In this document: one piece after another, positions 8,720-18,281 of the stretch | How positions within the stretch are numbered: position 1 is the first letter of the stretch | Layout of the letters: each line of letters begins with the position of its first letter | NCBI RefSeq assembly: GCF_016107535.1 | Contig: NZ_JABASQ010000017.1 | Location: 1-63,230 of the forward strand | Reading direction: 5' to 3' | Source of the DNA: Psychrobacter cibarius | Lineage (GTDB): Bacteria > Pseudomonadota > Gammaproteobacteria > Pseudomonadales > Moraxellaceae | Length of the DNA: 63,230 nucleotides | Program-made: the position numbers and the translations under genes | Notes under the pieces: model-generated | Databases searched by the model: none | Seen by the model: only the letters and a program-made list of their open reading frames with translations | Told to the model about the DNA's origin: nothing

Positions 8720-11700
8720 GGCGTTTGCTCCTGCTGTTCAGTCACGGCTGAACGATCATCAGTAGCCGTCGTGCTATCAGTAGGCGGTTGCACTGGTGGA
8801 CTGTTTTCACTATTAGTATTAGGGGTTACAGTAGATGTGCGGGCTGGCGGCGTGACATTGCTTGTATTTTGCTCGCCAGTCGGTACTGGCTGATTGGTGC
8901 CAGAACCCGCATTAGGAGTATCGCCATCAACAGTATTATTATCAGAAATTGGCCTTGCTGTACGTGTGACACCAAGGGCAATAATCTCCTCTGGTAGTTT
9001 CATGCCAGTAAAGGGATTGGTAGAGCGACCTTGACCGGTAGTGGTACTACTGCCACTGCCGCTGATGATTCTAAAGCGTACAGAGATAGTGATACCGTCA
9101 CCAGACCATGCCATCTCAAAGACATCATTGCCCAGTTCAGTACGGCGTGCACTGTTAATCAGCTTTTCTACCCCAAAGCTACCTGCTTCTTCAAAGACAG
9201 TAAAGTCTCTGCCATCATAGTCTTTGGCTCGAATACTGGCACCAGGTTGGCTACTTGGGTTCGGCCATACAAACGTTGTCCACGCTTGGGTCCCCATGCG
9301 ATAACGCAACTGCTGACCATCGACCACAATGGTATATTCAGTCAAACCGCTGACGGGTAATGGCATGATTTGAAAAGTGGTTTGATTGGCAGCGCCACCA
9401 GTATTATTCGCACCAGCAGCACCTGGACTATTACTACCCGTATAATTGGTAAAGTAACGGCCAAAATCAGCGACAAACTGCGGGTTGAGACCCAAACCTG
9501 CACCATTCCAGATTTTACTGGAGATTTGATCGCCGCGGCGAATGATAAAGGGCGATAACGTTTCGTTGACGAATCGCGCCACATAGCCATCTTCGCCGAA
9601 GAATTGACCGATCTCTGCAGGCGTCGCTTCTAAGTTTGCATTCGCCGTAAAGGGGTACTTACTGCCTAGGTTATCGAGGAAAGGCTTATAGACTTGCGCT
9701 TTCCAAACTTTATTAATCTCTGCCTTGGTGGGCGTCAGCAGCATATTAAATGAACGAGTCAGTGGCTCACTCAACAACGGACGAACCAGTTGTTTTATTT
9801 CAGAGTTGGCTTGACTTAGGATCTGCTCATCTAATATCTGTAGAGATTTGGTTAACTCTGAGCCTTCGGGGCTGAGGGTTTGTGAGGCAAACAACAAGGC
9901 ATCAGGGCCGATGTCGTCACTACGAGCGATATTGTTAAAGCGGGTTCTGATATCACCTAAACTGACTAAATAGCTGTCTAATAATGACAGATCCTGATTT
10001 TCTTCTCTTGGCGTTACTAGCGCATGTATAGAAGAGAATTCTTGAGCAATCACACCTGAGCTTGCTTGTGCTACAGGCGCGGCGTTACTAGAGCTACCAC
10101 CATTATTCATCGCAGCTTCTGCTTGTCGTAGCTCAGCAGGGCTTTGACGCAGGATAGTTTGCTTAAACCAGTTGACGAATGAGCGACGAGATTCGCCACC
10201 ATTGCCAGCTGCTTGATTAGCCGCTTTATTGTCCCATTGAGTTTGGCGATCTACTGTCTCAAACAGGGTTTTTAACGGTGACTCTGCGGCATTGGACAGC
10301 TGATTTAATAAGACCGCATGATCATCGAAGCCTGTGCTATCCCGAACATATACTTGAGTTAAAAAACGTTTCCATTCACTGATATATTCTTGCTTATAGC
10401 GATTGACCAGATATTGTCGTATCTGTTCAGGACTGCCCGTCAAGGTAAGGTCATCTTGGCTGCTGGTGGCCAACACCCAATCATCGGCGACCACTCTCGT
10501 AGTGGCCGCTTTATCAATCTCATCACTGACGAAAGCCTCCCATGCCTCTTTAGTAAAAGTGCCTGAAATTACATAGCTACCAAGCAGTGCTTCATTAGCA
10601 TTGTTTTGCGTGATCTGTGCAACCGTGACCGATGGGAAGCGGGCAGATGCACGCATTTTAATCTCAGAGTAAACACGCTCACGAGCAGGTTGACCTTTGC
10701 TAACCTTGGATAAATTGCTACGGGTTTTGTCTATCAGCCCTAAGTCATTTTGGATCAATGGAAAGGCGGGGTCGTCGACATGAGCCAAGGTAAAACTCAA
10801 GATACGCTCAGCTTGGCGAATCATCTTGTCACGCGGCATGTCAGCGCGATTGGCTTCGAGCCAGTTGCGCCAAAAACGGGTCATCTGATCACTCAAATGA
10901 CTGGCCTCTAAATTGTCATGATTGCCAAGCATGAGATAAGCTTTAAGCGCGTTATAAGCATCTTCAACGTCTGTGGGGTCCGACTGGATATAAGCATCAT
11001 TAACGGCAGCATCAGAGGTGTCATCAGTGCCTGAGTCTTCTGTACGGACTTCTAATTGATCGGCATTGGTATTTACTTCGGTTAAAAACGTTTCGATATT
11101 TTGTTTGGTTGGCGCTAAGACGATGATGCTGATGCCGTTGTAATATTCTGCTAGCAATTTTTGCTTAAGCTTATCGCCTTGATAGAGGCCAAAACTCAAA
11201 GACAGCGGCTTGTCGTCTTCATAGCCTTCAAGCTGCTCGATTCGACTTTGTAGAATATTGAGCGATTCAAGCTGCGATTGTAAATCACCGTTAGAATTTT
11301 TTTGTAGCGCTGCGACTTGCTGTAAGTCAGCCACGACACGCTCAGTGAGCTGTTTATTATTGGCATAAGACCATGTCCACAGACCGACAGCCGCACACAA
11401 AGTCACGACAGCAGCTAGCGTCGCAAGCGCACGATGGCTGCGCTTGTGTCGGTTTTTATGCTGCTTGACCAAATGCTTGTCTTTTAAAATGACTTTAGAA
11501 AATAGATCTTGTAAAAAATAGGGCTTGTCTGCGGCTTCTTGCTGCGCATTGAGCGGTATCGCAGGTGGGTGCAAATCGTAATTTTGTACCATTTGCAACG
11601 TCATTTGGCTGCTAACTTGCCCGTCCTGCAAGGCGCTGGTAAAGTAAAAGCCACGCAATATGGGCTTAAATTGGAAAGGGTTGTCCTCAAACAAAGCATG

Positions 11701-12762
11701 CATCAGCGTCCGTATCATGGGACGTAATGACTGAAATTCCATTGGGAAAGTCATTAGACTGGGAGATACCGTGCGCTGATGACGTAAGGATAGCTTAGTG
11801 GTGCTCAAGTCTTTTAGACCATTGACCAAGACACCAAAATGCTCTTCGAATACGTCAGTGATATTGATGTTTTCTGGGTCTTCAGGATAGGGAATGGTCG
11901 CGCCCCATACTTGGCTGCGCTCTTCTTGCTCATAGTCATTAAAGAAGTCACGGAAGCCTGAAATCAAATCCATTTTAGTAAAGACCACATAGACAGGCGC
12001 ATAAACTTCTAACTGTTCAGTTAAGTCTTGCACACGGCTGCGCAGATTCTTGGCCAAATCCAAGGCATAGTTTGGATCGTTTTTGGTGAGTTCGGCGATA
12101 CTAACCGCGATGATGATGCCATTGATCGGTGCTTTAGGTCGATTCTTTTTGAGAAGGCTTAAAAATGACAGCCATTCTGAGCGATCTTCTTCATAAACGG
12201 AGTAACGTCCAGCGGTGTCGAGCAAAATACCTTCAGTCGAAAAAAACCAATCGCAGTTACGTGTACCGCCGACGCCTTTAACGGATAGCTTGTTACCTTG
12301 TTCCATAAAGGGGAATTTTAAGCCAGAGTGTAGCACTGCAGAGCTTTTGCCTGCCGCGGGATTACCAATGACCATATACCACGGTAGCTCATATAACGCC
12401 GCTTTGCCTGTTTGATCGCCTATTTTTGATTTGCGAATGGTTTTAATGGCATCTTGCATTTGCTGACGTAGCGCTTGCACTTCTTGAGCGTTTTCATCTT
12501 TAGCCACATGAAGGCTATCGTCACCTTGGCTCTCGTTGCCATTATCCTCCACTAAGTTTGCCAGCTCATCTGAGGCAAGCTTACGTTTTTTCCACAGGTA
12601 ATAGCCAAGCGTCCCCAGCACCGTACATGTGATTAGGACGCCAATGAGTATGACAAAGGTTTTAATAGTCACATAATCATAAAGTAAGACTAGAGCGACT
12701 ATGAGCCCCAGCGCCAATAATACTCTTGGGTTATAGATAAGATGAAAAAACCTTGAAAACAT
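8716..12762 (-). CDS. tssM: T6SS membrane-complex protein TssM (IcmF/VasK)
   Basis: 1348 residues, longer than many TssM proteins. Two N-terminal membrane segments (near residues 14-55) precede a cytoplasmic NTPase-like domain with an intact Walker A, GNPAAGKS at 133-140, and a Walker-B-like LLDTAGRYS. A third membrane segment near residue 455 leads to the large periplasmic domain. After about residue 1240 there is a low-complexity tail rich in Thr, Asn, Pro, Gln and Ser, which accounts for the extra length. TssM bridges both membranes with TssL and TssJ. It follows the unassigned membrane protein by 66 bases and is coupled to tagF. Confidence 0.95.
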   Translation of the reverse strand: MFSRFFHLIYNPRVLLALGLIVALVLLYDYVTIKTFVILIGVLITCTVLGTLGYYLWKKRKLASDELANLVEDNGNESQGDDSLHVAKDENAQEVQALRQQMQDAIKTIRKSKIGDQTGKAALYELPWYMVIGNPAAGKSSAVLHSGLKFPFMEQGNKLSVKGVGGTRNCDWFFSTEGILLDTAGRYSVYEEDRSEWLSFLSLLKKNRPKAPINGIIIAVSIAELTKNDPNYALDLAKNLRSRVQDLTEQLEVYAPVYVVFTKMDLISGFRDFFNDYEQEERSQVWGATIPYPEDPENINITDVFEEHFGVLVNGLKDLSTTKLSLRHQRTVSPSLMTFPMEFQSLRPMIRTLMHALFEDNPFQFKPILRGFYFTSALQDGQVSSQMTLQMVQNYDLHPPAIPLNAQQEAADKPYFLQDLFSKVILKDKHLVKQHKNRHKRSHRALATLAAVVTLCAAVGLWTWSYANNKQLTERVVADLQQVAALQKNSNGDLQSQLESLNILQSRIEQLEGYEDDKPLSLSFGLYQGDKLKQKLLAEYYNGISIIVLAPTKQNIETFLTEVNTNADQLEVRTEDSGTDDTSDAAVNDAYIQSDPTDVEDAYNALKAYLMLGNHDNLEASHLSDQMTRFWRNWLEANRADMPRDKMIRQAERILSFTLAHVDDPAFPLIQNDLGLIDKTRSNLSKVSKGQPARERVYSEIKMRASARFPSVTVAQITQNNANEALLGSYVISGTFTKEAWEAFVSDEIDKAATTRVVADDWVLATSSQDDLTLTGSPEQIRQYLVNRYKQEYISEWKRFLTQVYVRDSTGFDDHAVLLNQLSNAAESPLKTLFETVDRQTQWDNKAANQAAGNGGESRRSFVNWFKQTILRQSPAELRQAEAAMNNGGSSSNAAPVAQASSGVIAQEFSSIHALVTPREENQDLSLLDSYLVSLGDIRTRFNNIARSDDIGPDALLFASQTLSPEGSELTKSLQILDEQILSQANSEIKQLVRPLLSEPLTRSFNMLLTPTKAEINKVWKAQVYKPFLDNLGSKYPFTANANLEATPAEIGQFFGEDGYVARFVNETLSPFIIRRGDQISSKIWNGAGLGLNPQFVADFGRYFTNYTGSNSPGAAGANNTGGAANQTTFQIMPLPVSGLTEYTIVVDGQQLRYRMGTQAWTTFVWPNPSSQPGASIRAKDYDGRDFTVFEEAGSFGVEKLINSARRTELGNDVFEMAWSGDGITISVRFRIISGSGSSTTTGQGRSTNPFTGMKLPEEIIALGVTRTARPISDNNTVDGDTPNAGSGTNQPVPTGEQNTSNVTPPARTSTVTPNTNSENSPPVQPPTDSTTATDDRSAVTEQQEQTP

Positions 12763-12828
12763 GCGTGCTACCTAGTGTGAACTTAAGATAATAAAACGAG
12801 TATTTACCACGACAAAACACCATTAAAA

Positions 12829-14613
12829 CTACGACTCAGATTTTTGAGACGAGTCTAGCAACCAAAGCATATTGCAGTGCTTATGTTGAGTAATTAGAAA
12901 TGATCTGTCTGACTCTTGTTGGTCTTCTTTGGCTAAGTCAATGAATAACGATAAGCTGATGAATGGCTTCAACCAATTATTCAATGGCATATAATGCCCT
13001 AAATTATGCTCATTTACTAGAGCGCCTTGTGCTATAAATGCTTCAAGAAAGCTCATATACGTTGATAAGTCATAAGGCTGATTTAATGGATTAATGTCAG
13101 ACATGGCGGTAATGGATATATCTGTTATAGAAACATTAGTCTTGTTTTTTTCTTTGCTGTTGATGTCAGACGATTTTTTTGCGGGCTTTACTATCTGTTT
13201 ATCGGTGGTTTTTAGCGTGGTCGTATCGGTCGGCGACAGTGAAAGCATATTGTCTATTAATAGGTTTTTGATAGTCGTTAAATGATTCAAATAGCGACGA
13301 TTATCACTCAAAAGCTCAGTGCGATGAGCTGTACCTATCTCCGTTAATAAAATACGGGTACTAGCGTCAATATTGAGTAGCTCTTGAGTCGCTTGATTCG
13401 AGAATAGCAACAGCGCACCCGCCTCAGTTGGAATGACATTGGTCATTTGCTTAGCATACAAATGAGTGTCCAACCATTCTTCACTTATCTGTGAATCTGC
13501 AATGAGAATTAAGCAAAGATCCGGCGCAGTTGATTTAGATAAAGGCAGTAGATGTCTATTGATGAAATCTGTAGGTGTGGCAATGGCGGTATTGTTAGCG
13601 CTATTATCTGCTACGGTGTTTGAGGCGTCAGTGCTGTCAGTTATGATGGTCGTAATAGCAAGACGTGTATCAAGAATACCGTAAGTTGCTAACTGTTCTT
13701 TTATGGTCGCGATCAAAAATGCTGAATCGGCGCTGGCAGGTAAGCATAAATAGATAGGAAGATTGGTTAAATGACCAGCAGAGGCTGCTGTCATTTTGTC
13801 ATCACTGTTATTTTTACTGCTGTTATTTTCACTACTTACTTCGTTGGCACTCACCAAATAATGTTGCTGCCATTCGGGATGAATATGAATGGCTGCGTTG
13901 GACTGAGTCGTATCTTGTTGGTGATGTTGGTAAAAGTATTCGGCAAGGCTAGACAGCATCTCCTCGCTCAAGACTAGCTGCTCATAAATTAATGCCTGTA
14001 AACGCAAGGTAGTATCATTTAACGCGGCTTTACGTTCGGTAAATCTCTCATCATCGAGATGGCTGTCTAAACTATTGTCTAAATCACTGTTCGAATCTAA
14101 ATAATGGTCTGAATAGCTGTCGTCAAACTCTGAATCTGCTGAATAGGCATCAGAGATATTAGGATATGGTAGGGCGGCTGCATCAGGGAGTCTTGCAATC
14201 GGTTTGACCAACATTGGCATACCATCAATATCTGTCAAATCCTCGCTCAATACGGTTAGGTCTGCATCATTGTCCACCACTTCAGACCAACAGTCTCCTT
14301 CTGGTAGGCAGACACGGCTATAGATAAATAACGGATAAGTATTGGGCGGCTTAATAGCGTCTGTTTTATCTGCTGTTCCATCAAGTATCTCTGGTGAATC
14401 GGTTGTTTGTTTATCCAGTTTTTTTTGCCACCATGAGAGCGCCATGATAGAGCCAAGAAACAATAAAGGGATGGTAACAAACCATAGCAATAAGCCAGAT
14501 GAGGTCAGCTGTCGCGCATTGTCTTTAAAGTACATCCAGACCAAAATGAGATACAACACCAAAATCATGACTAAAATAGATCGTCCGTATGACAGTATTT
14601 TTTTTGCGCCCAC
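12829..14613 (-). CDS. Unassigned T6SS-associated inner-membrane protein
   Basis: 594 residues from a GTG start (a GGGAG ribosome-binding site lies nine bases upstream). Two hydrophobic segments lie near residues 10-27 and 40-60. After them comes a Ser/Asp-rich low-complexity stretch (near 150-190, DS/DSD repeats), then a mixed alpha/beta region with the look of a Rossmann-type fold (YLCLPASADSAFLIATI, DLCLILIADSQISEEWLDTHLY). It is first in the leftward operon, directly before tssM, so it probably belongs to the membrane complex. Acinetobacter T6SS loci contain Asa accessory proteins; I cannot tell which, if any, this matches, and give no symbol. Confidence 0.65.
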   Translation of the reverse strand: MGAKKILSYGRSILVMILVLYLILVWMYFKDNARQLTSSGLLLWFVTIPLLFLGSIMALSWWQKKLDKQTTDSPEILDGTADKTDAIKPPNTYPLFIYSRVCLPEGDCWSEVVDNDADLTVLSEDLTDIDGMPMLVKPIARLPDAAALPYPNISDAYSADSEFDDSYSDHYLDSNSDLDNSLDSHLDDERFTERKAALNDTTLRLQALIYEQLVLSEEMLSSLAEYFYQHHQQDTTQSNAAIHIHPEWQQHYLVSANEVSSENNSSKNNSDDKMTAASAGHLTNLPIYLCLPASADSAFLIATIKEQLATYGILDTRLAITTIITDSTDASNTVADNSANNTAIATPTDFINRHLLPLSKSTAPDLCLILIADSQISEEWLDTHLYAKQMTNVIPTEAGALLLFSNQATQELLNIDASTRILLTEIGTAHRTELLSDNRRYLNHLTTIKNLLIDNMLSLSPTDTTTLKTTDKQIVKPAKKSSDINSKEKNKTNVSITDISITAMSDINPLNQPYDLSTYMSFLEAFIAQGALVNEHNLGHYMPLNNWLKPFISLSLFIDLAKEDQQESDRSFLITQHKHCNMLWLLDSSQKSES

Positions 14614-15030
14614 TTATTTAAACTCCCTATTTGTTGGGTTGTTCTTATGATTATTACCATGTAGACAAGCTTTGCGATTCAAATTTTATGATATCTATAA
14701 GCTTATTTTTACTATACTAGTTAACTTTATTTGTCTTTTTTATGATTCGATTGTAATGATAGGAATCGCTTTGAAAACGTTGTTAAACTATAAAATCGAT
14801 AACCAGTGAGGGTTTTAGGAATTATTAAGTAAATTTTTATAATGAAATGGTATTTTTAAGCTGTCTATAAATAAGCTAATGGATAGCAATAAATAAAAAT
14901 TAGTGTAATTAAGTTAGCTTTGTTTTAAAAGGAGATGATTTGTCTATATAATACTGACGAAATCGTAATTATCAACGCCTGTTTATTGTTATTTTGTTTT
15001 TATCGTCTCAACTGTCGCTGACTCTTGCCT
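14614..15030. promoter_or_regulatory. Divergent T6SS promoter region
   Basis: About 415 AT-rich bases between the two divergent T6SS operons, without a convincing reading frame. It must hold promoters for both directions. A TATAAT at 14947-14952 faces tagX, but no good -35 lies 16-18 bases upstream. I see no clear activator site. Confidence 0.4.
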
Positions 15031-16080
15031 ATGATTTACTTGACTGTATCGGTCTTTACATTGCTCTCTATCCTCATGATGGTCATGCTTTTTGATCGGC
15101 AGCTATGTGGGCGACTATTAGATAAAGTAATGGTGTTTTTTCATCGATTGTCTAGCCTAAAATTCAAGCGTCCATCGATAAAGACACCAAAAAAGGCATT
15201 TCATTATCGTATCAAGCAGTTTATTCGTTTTATTTCAGATATAGATGTTTCTCGTATTCCAGTGATATCGGCATTGTCTTTTTTGATTGTCATGGCAACG
15301 GTTGGATTGTGTTATGCCCTGATTACCAATCATTCTCTGGAGGTTTATCATGCCAACGATACCGTGGCTAGCACGACAAATTTGCAAATCAGTCAACTAC
15401 TTATAGGAGAGCGTCTGCGTCCGCCGTCGCCTCCGCCAGAGGAGCTGTTTGCTGAACTAGAAGCTGAGATTGCAAGCTACCAAGCTGACAAGACAGAGGA
15501 AGGGTATTGGCCAAATAATCAGACAAATATACCTCAGATTGATAGACCGCTAATGCTCCCTGAGCCTGATTTGTCTGACTTAAACACGCAAGATCATAGC
15601 ACTGGCTATTCAGGTGACATGTTGGCTGCACATCTAAGCAATGGTCATATCAATATCAAAAATGCTGACCGTAATTGGCAAAAAATGAACTCAAATTTTG
15701 TTCAACGGCTGTTGACTGTGTATAAAGTAATGAGTGACCAATATGGCTATGACATGGTGCTGTTAGAAGGCTATCGTAGCCCTGCAAGGCAAGCAAGACT
15801 ATTGAAAAAAGGCACTCATGTAACGAAGGCAGGATCATACAAGAGCTATCATCAGTTTGGTTTGGCGGGCGATAGCGCCTTTATCAGAAATGGTAAAATT
15901 GTCATAAGCGAAAAGGATCCTTGGGCAATGCGAGGCTATAAATTATATGGTAAAGTAGCCAAATCTGCCGGACTTGTGTGGGGTGGTGATTGGCGTATGA
16001 TGGATCTTGGGCATGTCGAGCTGCGCAAAAAAGGCGTACTCGGTCGCCCAGAAATGGCTGAGATTTTGACCAGTCAATAA
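15031..16080 (+). CDS. tagX: TagX-like peptidoglycan hydrolase (M15/VanY-type) of the T6SS
   Basis: About 349 residues from ATG 15031 (a TTG six bases earlier is possible; neither has a clear ribosome-binding site). It has hydrophobic segments near residues 2-22 and 80-105, a Pro/Glu-rich linker and a C-terminal M15-type zinc peptidase domain. The zinc-site motif SYHQFGLAGD supplies His and Asp, and the second motif WGGDWRMMDLGHVEL supplies the last His. Acinetobacter TagX, encoded within its T6SS locus, is an L,D-endopeptidase needed to open peptidoglycan for assembly. Position, architecture and motifs match that role. First gene of the rightward T6SS operon. Confidence 0.85.
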   Translation: MIYLTVSVFTLLSILMMVMLFDRQLCGRLLDKVMVFFHRLSSLKFKRPSIKTPKKAFHYRIKQFIRFISDIDVSRIPVISALSFLIVMATVGLCYALITNHSLEVYHANDTVASTTNLQISQLLIGERLRPPSPPPEELFAELEAEIASYQADKTEEGYWPNNQTNIPQIDRPLMLPEPDLSDLNTQDHSTGYSGDMLAAHLSNGHINIKNADRNWQKMNSNFVQRLLTVYKVMSDQYGYDMVLLEGYRSPARQARLLKKGTHVTKAGSYKSYHQFGLAGDSAFIRNGKIVISEKDPWAMRGYKLYGKVAKSAGLVWGGDWRMMDLGHVELRKKGVLGRPEMAEILTSQ

Positions 16081-16111
16081 TGATAATAAAAAGCTAAGGT
16101 AAACCGAAAGT

Positions 16112-16798
16112 ATGAATAAATGTATGACATTGCCAGTATCATTAATCGCCGCTACTTGCTTGCTAAGTGGTGCGATCGCAGGATGCAGCACTGATAAATT
16201 GAGCAAGTCAAATGACAAGGTATCAGCATTGGCAGGCGAGCCTCCTACTATAGATGCCATGAGCCATATCGTTAATAATGGCAAAAATAGTGCTGATTTG
16301 CAAAGCTTAAAAGCACAGCTAGAACTGCAGCAACAGCAGCTAGCGACCATGAGTGCTGAGCAGCAAGCATTGCAAGAAAAAATGAAGCGTCAGCAGATTA
16401 CCCTAAATATCAAACCCACCACTAATGCCAATGCAGGTCGTACCAAAGTAGGCACAGCAAGTACTGCCTATATCGCATTTTTGGAGGAGGAGAGTCAGTT
16501 TACGGATATTGAAGCGCTGGCTGCCAAAGAGATCAGTATTATCCCAAATCGTGAGAGCAGTCTGACCGTGAACATTCCACAAGACGCACGCTTTATCGCT
16601 ATTAAAGTGGGGCTGAGATATACCAAAAAGCGCTCACAGTTTCTTATCCCACTTGCCAGTCTCAATTTTGATACGCCACTGGCGATCAATATTGGTGGAT
16701 GCGATGTCAGCATTACTGAGGGTGTTGACCCAGCACTGGCACCTACATTTACCACCAAACTTAAATATTATCAGCAGCCACTAGTCAGCTGTTCTTAG
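16112..16798 (+). CDS. Lipoprotein in the TssJ position
   Basis: 228 residues with a signal peptide and a lipobox-like end (GAIAGCSTDK, Cys near residue 25). A short glutamine-rich coiled-coil stretch (LQSLKAQLELQQQQLATMSAEQQALQEKMK in part, residues ~67-97) comes next, then a beta-rich domain (YIAFLEE, SSLTVNIPQDARFIAIKVGLRY, PLAINIGGCDVSI). The order lipoprotein-tssK-tssL is the usual tssJ-tssK-tssL order, and the beta domain is compatible with the TssJ transthyretin-like fold. Acinetobacter T6SS loci are reported to lack an obvious TssJ, so this may be the divergent equivalent. The assignment rests on position and topology. Confidence 0.6.
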   Translation: MNKCMTLPVSLIAATCLLSGAIAGCSTDKLSKSNDKVSALAGEPPTIDAMSHIVNNGKNSADLQSLKAQLELQQQQLATMSAEQQALQEKMKRQQITLNIKPTTNANAGRTKVGTASTAYIAFLEEESQFTDIEALAAKEISIIPNRESSLTVNIPQDARFIAIKVGLRYTKKRSQFLIPLASLNFDTPLAINIGGCDVSITEGVDPALAPTFTTKLKYYQQPLVSCS

Positions 16799-16807
16799 GA
16801 GATTGTC

Positions 16808-18154
16808 TTGAGTAAACACAGGGTATTATGGGGAGAAGGGTTGTTTTTGCGACCCCAACATTTTCAGATTCAAGACACTTATCATGACTCGCAACGAGCT
16901 TTGAGTATGATGCTGGTGCATCCTTATGCTTATGGCGTATCTGATGTTCAGATTGATAAGCAACTTTTGGAAAGCAATTTACTAAGCTTTCAAAGTATTT
17001 ATGCGGTATTGCCAGATGGCACGATATATCATGCGCCTCGTACCGACACCTTACCGAAAGCCATTACCTTAGATACCCAAGACAATGGCGATGAAGTTTT
17101 CGTATTTTTGAGTTTAGAGATTGTCCATAGTGGCGGCAGCAATATACAGACGGATCGTAGTGACAACCCAACACGCTATGTAAGGGGCGCTATTGAGGCA
17201 CAAGATCTATATAGCCAAGCGGCTGAAGCAGTCATTGATGTGATTAAACTGTCGCCAAGTTTACAATTAAGCCATTCTGCGCAAGCGCCTAGCCAAGATA
17301 CCGTGTCATTATTGGTAGCCAAGCTCGTGCGTACCACTCAAGGCGTCTATCAAGTCGATGATGATTATATCGTCCCAAGTGTGCATATTACGAGTAACCC
17401 TGCGCTTATTGGTCACGTATATCGTTTGATGACGATGATTAATACCAAGTCTACGTCACTGTATGACCATCATCGTCAGTCAAACAATGACTTACTGGAA
17501 TTTCGCTCCTCAGATATTGCCTCTTTTTGGCTATTGCATACGCTAAATACCGCATACTCTCAGCTCAGTCATCTATATAATAATGCCAAACTACATCCAG
17601 AACGCCTTTATGAAGCATTATTAAATGTCGCCAGCCAATTGGCTACTTTTAGCTCATTATATAAGGTGGGCGACTTACCTTCTTATCATCACGATAATGC
17701 CAATGACTCATTTGTCAGTATCATTTTAATCATTCGTGAGCTACTCAATACCGTCATTGCCAGTAACTTTATCTCGATTCCATTGCGTCAGAATAAGCCA
17801 TCTTATTATACAGGCGAGCTAAGTAGTGACAAGATCACGCGTGGCTCACAGCTGTATCTGTCTGTTAGCTCATCATTGCCGATGCACGAGCTCATCGATA
17901 TCGTACCACGCCGATTTAAAATTGCGACGCCTGACTCAGTAGAGAAACGTGTCTTATCAGCGCTGCCAGGCTCTTCTATTTCACATGTCAGCCAAGTACC
18001 CAGTGCGATACCAGTGAGACCAGGCTTTAGCTATTTCACCATCGAACCGGTAGGCGAGCTATATGACGAAATGCTCAAATCTGAATCTATCTGTATTTAT
18101 GTGCCAAATGGCTTTGATGATTTAAAAATAGAGCTGATGGCTATCGTACAGTAG
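16808..18154 (+). CDS. tssK: T6SS baseplate protein TssK
   Basis: 448 residues; the N-terminus has the family signature VLWGEGLFLRPQHFQIQD, and the C-terminus ends with the typical FTIEPVGELYDEMLKSESICIYVP. TssK connects the baseplate (TssEFG, encoded elsewhere) to the TssLM membrane complex. Translation starts at TTG 16808: AGGAG lies seven bases upstream and overlaps the stop of the preceding lipoprotein gene, and the first conserved residues follow at once. It belongs to the rightward operon. Confidence 0.95.
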   Translation: MSKHRVLWGEGLFLRPQHFQIQDTYHDSQRALSMMLVHPYAYGVSDVQIDKQLLESNLLSFQSIYAVLPDGTIYHAPRTDTLPKAITLDTQDNGDEVFVFLSLEIVHSGGSNIQTDRSDNPTRYVRGAIEAQDLYSQAAEAVIDVIKLSPSLQLSHSAQAPSQDTVSLLVAKLVRTTQGVYQVDDDYIVPSVHITSNPALIGHVYRLMTMINTKSTSLYDHHRQSNNDLLEFRSSDIASFWLLHTLNTAYSQLSHLYNNAKLHPERLYEALLNVASQLATFSSLYKVGDLPSYHHDNANDSFVSIILIIRELLNTVIASNFISIPLRQNKPSYYTGELSSDKITRGSQLYLSVSSSLPMHELIDIVPRRFKIATPDSVEKRVLSALPGSSISHVSQVPSAIPVRPGFSYFTIEPVGELYDEMLKSESICIYVPNGFDDLKIELMAIVQ

Positions 18155-18183
18155 TTCTTTTTGTCTCTAGAGGTGCTGAGGTT

Positions 18184-18209
18184 GCAAGATGAGTATGCAA
18201 GATGAGTAT
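18184..18209. repeat. 13-bp perfect tandem duplication
   Basis: GCAAGATGAGTAT occurs twice head to tail between tssK and tssL, immediately before the hairpin at 18214. It looks like a small slippage or insertion scar. Confidence 0.85.
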
Positions 18210-18213
18210 GCAC

Positions 18214-18246
18214 TAGGGCGCGTGCTCATTTTGAGGACACGCCCTC
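18214..18246. repeat. Hairpin made of two mobile-element ends
   Basis: AGGGCGCGTGCTCA (18215-18228) and TGAGGACACGCCCT (18232-18245) form 14-base arms with two mismatches and a TTT loop. Both arms match the terminal repeats of the 174-bp elements at 35029 and 41924. The structure is like such an element with its interior deleted. In the tssK-tssL transcript it would be a strong hairpin without a T tract. Confidence 0.7.
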
Positions 18247-18281
18247 AATAGTATTTGAAATAATAAGCATTAGGAATAATC

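Noticed and set aside
9342..9590. Open frames in other phases inside tssM
   Set aside because: They lie within the strongly conserved TssM frame and have no independent start signals.
15401..15838. Leftward frames opposite tagX
   Set aside because: The tagX frame carries zinc-peptidase motifs; the opposite frames have no motif or start site.
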